Source: Treponema sp. (lineage in GTDB: Bacteria > Spirochaetota > Spirochaetia > Treponematales > Treponemataceae). From it: DNA of 9,594 nt. The stretch covers positions 1-9,594 of the forward strand of contig JAFLSP010000064.1 of the NCBI GenBank assembly GCA_022510885.1, read 5' to 3'. The translations under genes were made by a program, and so were the position numbers. The notes under the pieces were generated by a model, which saw only the letters and a list, made by a program, of their open reading frames with translations, searched no databases and was not told where the DNA came from. Shown piece by piece: positions 6,131 to 9,594 of this stretch; position 1 is the first letter of the stretch, and each line of letters begins with the position of its first letter.

Positions 6131-7207
6131 TCAGCGCACTTTAAATAGGATGCCCACAATCGCCACGGTGACAAGCAGCTGGACAATGAGGAATTTGACA
6201 AGCACCTGCGCGGGCGACCAGCCATAATTGACTTTCATGTGGTCGTGGAGCGGAAAGCGGATGCCCGAGAGAATGGAGATGCGGAAGAAGCGAAGCAGCG
6301 CGACTTTGAGCAACCCAAGCCCGCCGTTGACGAAGATAATCAGCGAGGTCGCCAAAATCATAAAGGGGTTGCCGCTCACGAGCACGCACACGCCGATATA
6401 AAAGCCGAGCGCGCGGCTGCCCGCGTCGCCCATCAGCACCTTGCTCGGGAAGGCGTTGTGCCACAGGTAGCCCATGAGCACGCCCGCAAGCGCGAACGTA
6501 ATCGCGCCCCAGGACGCGCCGTCCGCAAGGTGCGGCACGAGCAGATAGGCGGCGATATCAATGTGACCGAGAATAAAATAGAAAATCACGCCCATCGTCA
6601 AGAGCGCGACCAGCACGAGCGTTCCGCTCAGGCCGTCCACGCCGTCCGTGCAGTTGGTCGTGTTGACCGAAGCCCACAGCAGGACAACGGCTATCGCCAC
6701 GTACAGCACGGGATGCACCGCAACCTGCGTGGTGAAGAACGGCAGCCAGAAATAAATCGTCCCGTCGGGGGAGGACTGGCGGGCGGCATAAGCAAGGAAG
6801 AGCGCGGCGGCGAGGCAGATGACAAAATCGAGCAGCGCCTTGCGGTACTCGCCCCAGGAAACCGTACTGCGGTCGTCAAGGAAGCCGGTCAGCATCATAA
6901 GCCAGGTGAGGACGAGCGTTCCCGCCTGCAAAGGCGTGAGCGGCACGAGCAGCAGGCACAGCAGGGCGAACACCGTGATGAAAAACACGCCCGCGCCCGT
7001 CGGCTTGCCCTTTGCCGCCTCCGCGCCCACCACGAACTCGCGCCCCCGGTCATGCGGCATCCACCGGTAGAAAAGGGGCATTGCGTAGCGCACGATGAAG
7101 AAACCCGCGTACAGCGCAAGCACGATGAGCACCGTGTACGACTGCAACAGTCGCGCCGGCCCGAAATAGTCCGTCAGAATCCCACCCAGATAATACAACA
7201 TAGTCAT
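6131..7207 (-). CDS. mraY: Phospho-N-acetylmuramoyl-pentapeptide-transferase
   Basis: An integral inner-membrane enzyme that transfers phospho-MurNAc-pentapeptide from UDP onto undecaprenyl phosphate, forming lipid I. The 358-aa length matches E. coli MraY (360), and about ten hydrophobic segments are visible. Family motifs in order: KGKPTGAG (67-74), the Mg-binding aspartate pair D111-D112 in LDDRST, NTTNCTDGVDGL (182-193), LMGDAGS (258-264) and the loop motif PLHDHMKVNYGW (319-330). The last is normally HHHxE; here the middle His is Asp and a Lys occupies the Glu region, which I recall as typical of treponemes. A WecA-like GlcNAc-1-phosphate transferase is less likely given the length and motifs. 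The start is uncertain: ATGs occur at 7207 and 7201, and if the -10-like TATATT (7209-7214) is real, only the shorter form fits. It lies outside any mur/dcw cluster visible here and is divergent from aroA. Confidence 0.92.
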   Translation of the reverse strand: MTMLYYLGGILTDYFGPARLLQSYTVLIVLALYAGFFIVRYAMPLFYRWMPHDRGREFVVGAEAAKGKPTGAGVFFITVFALLCLLLVPLTPLQAGTLVLTWLMMLTGFLDDRSTVSWGEYRKALLDFVICLAAALFLAYAARQSSPDGTIYFWLPFFTTQVAVHPVLYVAIAVVLLWASVNTTNCTDGVDGLSGTLVLVALLTMGVIFYFILGHIDIAAYLLVPHLADGASWGAITFALAGVLMGYLWHNAFPSKVLMGDAGSRALGFYIGVCVLVSGNPFMILATSLIIFVNGGLGLLKVALLRFFRISILSGIRFPLHDHMKVNYGWSPAQVLVKFLIVQLLVTVAIVGILFKVR

Positions 7208-7208
7208 A

Positions 7209-7214
7209 AATATA
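7209..7214 (-). promoter_or_regulatory. Candidate -10 box of mraY
   Basis: TATATT on the minus strand (5 of 6 matches) lies 7 bases before the second mraY ATG (7201) and 1 base before the first (7207). No good -35 is present at 16-18 bases, so this is a weaker case than the promoters of ptsN and the transglycosylase. Its -35 region would overlap the aroA -10. Confidence 0.35.
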
Positions 7215-7232
7215 TCTTTTTTTCCCGATTTA

Positions 7233-7241
7233 TGCTACACT
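7233..7241 (+). promoter_or_regulatory. Extended -10 promoter of aroA
   Basis: TGC-TACACT carries an extended -10 (TG at 7233-7234, hexamer 7236-7241). The -35 position holds only a poor match in an AT-rich tract. Six bases (ATCTCC) separate the hexamer from the aroA ATG, so the predicted +1 is the A of the start codon at 7248. Confidence 0.55.
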
Positions 7242-7247
7242 ATCTCC

Positions 7248-8645
7248 ATGGACGTAATTGTTAGACGACAGGCCTTGCAGGGACACATCCAGGTGCCCGG
7301 CTCAAAATCGCACACGATTCGTGCGCTCATCCTTGCGACGATGGCAGAGGGACGCTCATATATCCGAAACCCGCTGCCGAGCGCGGACTGCATGAGCACC
7401 GCCGCCGCCATTCCGCTTATCGGCGCGGAAATCGAGCTGGACCTGCACACCGAGGGCGAAGCGGGGACAATGTGGTACGTGAGCGGCGCGGGAAAGAACC
7501 TGCACGCCCCCACCGACGTGATAAACGTGGGAAACAGCGGCTCGCTTCTCTATTTCCTCGCCCCGATTGCGGCCACGTTCAACGGCTGGAGCGTCTTCAC
7601 CGGTGACGCGAGCATCCGCAAGCGGCCCGTGCAGCACGTGGTCGATGTCATCAATCAGATGGGCGCGCGCGCGTTCATCACGCAGCCGCAGTCAAATTCC
7701 TGCCCGATGCTCGTCCGCGGACCAGTCGTGCAATCACGCCGCATTACTACAGAAGGCAATATAAGCAGCCAGTACATCTCCGGCCTGATGCTCGCGGCGA
7801 TGCGCCTCTCTGCCCCGCTCGAAATCGAGCTGACCGACCCCAAGGAAACGCCTTTCCTCACCATGACCAAAACCTGGCTTGAGCGTGTGGGCGCGACCGT
7901 CTCAATGACCCCCGACTTCAAGCGCATCACCGTGACCGCACCCCAAAAAATGGATGCGTTCGACTGCACCATTCCGAGCGACTGGGAAGCCGTCGCCTTC
8001 CCGCTCATCGCCGCGCTGCTGACCGACAGCACCGTCATCATCGACAACATCGACGGCGGCGGCACGCAGGGCGACGAGGCAATCGTCGGCATCCTCCAGT
8101 CCATCGGCGCGGACATCACCTGGGACAAACAGACGCAGAAACTCACCGTGCGCGGCGGCAAGAACGCGCGCAACGGCGTGGGCAGGCTCTCCACCAAAAA
8201 ACTGCCGGGCGGCGAACTGCGCGTCGCGCTCTCCCCGTTTCCCGACGCAATCTGCGCGCTCGCGGTCATCGCCTGCTTTACCGAAGGCACGACCGTGCTT
8301 GAGGATGCCGCCGTCTGCCGCCGCAAGGAAACCGACCGCATCGCGCTCATGGCACAGCAGCTCTCCTGGCTCGGCGCGGACGTGACCGAAGACGGCGACT
8401 CGCTTATCATCCGCGGGCATTCCCCCGTACAAGAAAACGGCACGCGCAACCCCGCTTTCCGTCTGCACGGCGGCACGGTGGAAAGCTACGGCGACCACCG
8501 CATTGCCATGTCGCTTGCGTGCATGGGACTGGGACTGCGCGGCGAAGAGCAGGTTACCGTGCACAACGCGGAATGCTGCGACGTGAGTTTCCCGCATTTC
8601 TTTGACGTGATGATAAAAATCGGCGCAGGATTCAAAATACGGTAG
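7248..8645 (+). CDS. aroA: 3-phosphoshikimate 1-carboxyvinyltransferase (EPSP synthase)
   Basis: Condenses shikimate 3-phosphate with phosphoenolpyruvate to EPSP, the sixth shikimate step; cytoplasmic. The 465-aa length is slightly above the usual 425-450. Motifs: PGSKSHTIRA (17-26, with K20 and R25), GNSGS (95-99), RPVQH (126-130), SSQYISG (173-179), the aspartate D333 in FPDAICALA, RKETDRI (359-365) and GDHRIAM (415-421). Two positions usually basic near the PEP site are changed. The Arg of the E. coli GNAGTAMR motif is Tyr (Y102), and the Lys before the C-terminal TFPDYF-like motif is Val (V446 in DVSFPHFF). No Shine-Dalgarno sequence precedes the ATG; initiation is probably leaderless. 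The stop is 18 bases before plsC, so the two are likely co-transcribed. Confidence 0.95.
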   Translation: MDVIVRRQALQGHIQVPGSKSHTIRALILATMAEGRSYIRNPLPSADCMSTAAAIPLIGAEIELDLHTEGEAGTMWYVSGAGKNLHAPTDVINVGNSGSLLYFLAPIAATFNGWSVFTGDASIRKRPVQHVVDVINQMGARAFITQPQSNSCPMLVRGPVVQSRRITTEGNISSQYISGLMLAAMRLSAPLEIELTDPKETPFLTMTKTWLERVGATVSMTPDFKRITVTAPQKMDAFDCTIPSDWEAVAFPLIAALLTDSTVIIDNIDGGGTQGDEAIVGILQSIGADITWDKQTQKLTVRGGKNARNGVGRLSTKKLPGGELRVALSPFPDAICALAVIACFTEGTTVLEDAAVCRRKETDRIALMAQQLSWLGADVTEDGDSLIIRGHSPVQENGTRNPAFRLHGGTVESYGDHRIAMSLACMGLGLRGEEQVTVHNAECCDVSFPHFFDVMIKIGAGFKIR

Positions 8646-8663
8646 GCACAGGGGCAGACGGTC

Positions 8664-9377
8664 ATGCTACGCATTTACTACGCCATTTTAAAAGCACTTC
8701 CAAGCGTATTCGCCCTCATCAGGAAAGGTCACGACGCAAAGCGACATCCTGAGCGGCACAACATCGACGCTGATTACGAGCTTCTTCAATACTACATCGG
8801 CCTGTTCCAAAAGATTGCGCACATCACCACGACCGTGACGGGAACGGAACTACTGCCCGCCGACGGCAGTTACGTGATGTTCCCCAACCATCAGGGCAAG
8901 TACGACGGCATCGGGCTGATTGGCGCGCACAAACGCCCCTGCACCGTCGTCATCGACGCAAAACGCTCGCACTTCCCGATAGTCTCCGAGTTCATCACGC
9001 TCATCCACGGCTTCCGCCTTGACCGCACGAGCATGCGCTCGCAGTTCGAGGGCATGAGCGCCATCGTGGACGAAATCCGGGCGGGCAGACGCTTCATCGT
9101 CTTCCCCGAGGGCGGCTACCACAAGAACCACAACAACGTGCTTGCGTTCCGCCCCGGCGCGTTCAAGAGTGCCATCCGCGCCAAATGCCCTATCGTTCCC
9201 GTCGCGCTCATCGATTCCTATAAAGTCTTAGAATTTAATTCCCTTAAACCCGTACAGACCCAGGTGCATTTCCTCAAGCCCATCACCTACGACGAGTACA
9301 AAGACCTCACCTCACAGCAGATAGCCAACCGCGTCCGCGACGCCATCGTGGAAAAAATCGTCTCCGTCGTCAGCTGA
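8664..9377 (+). CDS. plsC: 1-acyl-glycerol-3-phosphate acyltransferase-like (PlsC family)
   Basis: A 237-aa member of the PlsC/LPLAT family, which usually acylates lysophosphatidic acid to phosphatidic acid at the membrane. All four family motifs are visible: NHQGKYD (75-81, the NHx4D catalytic motif), FRLDR (117-121), FPEGGYHKN (147-155, a variant of FPEGTRS) and PIVPVALI (176-183). The N-terminus (IYYAILKALPSVFALIRKG) is moderately hydrophobic, suggesting membrane association. Other acyl acceptors are possible, because the family is broad. The ATG is preceded by AGGGG (8650-8654) with 9-base spacing. It follows aroA closely and probably shares its transcript. Confidence 0.88.
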   Translation: MLRIYYAILKALPSVFALIRKGHDAKRHPERHNIDADYELLQYYIGLFQKIAHITTTVTGTELLPADGSYVMFPNHQGKYDGIGLIGAHKRPCTVVIDAKRSHFPIVSEFITLIHGFRLDRTSMRSQFEGMSAIVDEIRAGRRFIVFPEGGYHKNHNNVLAFRPGAFKSAIRAKCPIVPVALIDSYKVLEFNSLKPVQTQVHFLKPITYDEYKDLTSQQIANRVRDAIVEKIVSVVS

Positions 9378-9414
9378 CTGCCTTGCACCCTGCAAAACAC
9401 CAGCTGACGTGTTT
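9368..9414. repeat. Overlapping inverted repeats after plsC
   Basis: CGTCAGCTG (9368-9376) pairs perfectly with CAGCTGACG (9401-9409). Inside it are TTGCA-CCC-TGCAA (9383-9395), and AAACAC/GTGTTT (9395-9414) around a loop that reuses the second arm. The last two cannot all form together with the long pair. No T-tract follows on the plus strand, so a standard terminator for aroA-plsC is not evident, though this is the only candidate. Confidence 0.4.
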
Positions 9415-9456
9415 CGCCTTGAAGCATCGCTCCGCACGGGCGGCAGCACCTTTCTA

Positions 9457-9485
9457 TTGAAAAAAAACGGCATCAGTGCTACAGT
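9457..9485 (+). promoter_or_regulatory. Promoter of the branched-chain aminotransferase gene
   Basis: TTGAAA (9457-9462) and TACAGT (9480-9485) have 17-base spacing and a TG-N extension before the -10. Predicted start is near 9492, giving a leader of about 15 nt that contains GCGAGG (9493-9498) as a ribosome site. Here the start is not leaderless. Confidence 0.65.
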
Positions 9486-9506
9486 CGAGAGAGCGAGGTA
9501 CAACGT

Positions 9507-9594
9507 ATGGCGAAAGATTTGGACTGGGCGAATTTGCCGTTCGGATACATGGAGACGGACAAAAGTTTTGTGGCGAACTGGAAGGACGGCGCGT
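9507..9594 (+). CDS. ilvE: Branched-chain amino acid aminotransferase, N-terminus (partial)
   Basis: Twenty-nine codons are visible before the window ends, reading MAKDLDWANLPFGYMETDKS and then FVANWKDGA. The pattern DW-x-N-L-x-F-x-Y-x-x-T-D followed by W/F-K-D/N-G is characteristic of the start of class IV (PLP fold type IV) branched-chain aminotransferases, which interconvert Leu, Ile and Val with their keto acids. The catalytic lysine lies beyond the edge, so function rests on the N-terminal signature alone. Own promoter and a GCGAGG ribosome site precede it. Confidence 0.78.
   Translation, partial: MAKDLDWANLPFGYMETDKSFVANWKDGA

Noticed and set aside
6239..7264. A 341-codon plus-strand frame opposite mraY
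   Set aside because: Its product is Arg/Glu/His/Gln-rich low-complexity sequence, the mirror of hydrophobic membrane codons in mraY, whose motifs are intact.

Overview
This GC-rich window is ordinary bacterial chromosome holding nine complete or partial protein genes. It shows no mobile element, CRISPR array, rRNA or tRNA. The gene set (oxygen-sensitive pyruvate formate-lyase with its activase, an orphan EIIA(Ntr)-type protein, peptidoglycan enzymes, the shikimate pathway) fits a fermentative anaerobe. MraY carries a His-Asp-His version of the usual His-His-His motif, and its overall look together with AroA and the acyltransferase suggests a spirochaete, most likely Treponema-like. That assignment is from memory of family sequences and is tentative.

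Layout. Bases 1-141 hold only inverted repeats. An uncharacterised gene reads leftward (142-696). After a 333-base non-coding stretch, pflB (1030-3369) and pflA (3433-4188) read rightward as one unit, with a strong intrinsic terminator between them. Convergent to them is a leftward block: a membrane-anchored lytic transglycosylase (4234-4986), a small uncharacterised protein (5067-5507), a PtsN/EIIA-like protein (5601-6047) and mraY (6131-7207). Divergent from mraY across a 40-base gap is aroA (7248-8645), followed after 18 bases by a plsC-type acyltransferase (8664-9377). The start of a branched-chain aminotransferase gene (9507 onward) runs off the right edge.

Function. PflA makes the glycyl radical in PflB, which splits pyruvate to acetyl-CoA and formate. 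MraY makes lipid I for peptidoglycan, and the lytic transglycosylase cleaves finished peptidoglycan. AroA makes EPSP for aromatic synthesis, the acyltransferase probably acts in phospholipid synthesis, and the aminotransferase acts on branched-chain amino acids.

No new multi-gene system is visible. The most interesting signals are regulatory. At three genes (the transglycosylase, ptsN and aroA) a -10-like hexamer lies exactly 6 nt before the ATG, so predicted transcription starts on the A of the start codon and the mRNAs would be leaderless; two more genes come close. In contrast, pflB has a predicted leader of about 155 nt whose Shine-Dalgarno sequence is paired in a local hairpin. A compact terminator/promoter overlap sits before the small gene at 5067-5507.
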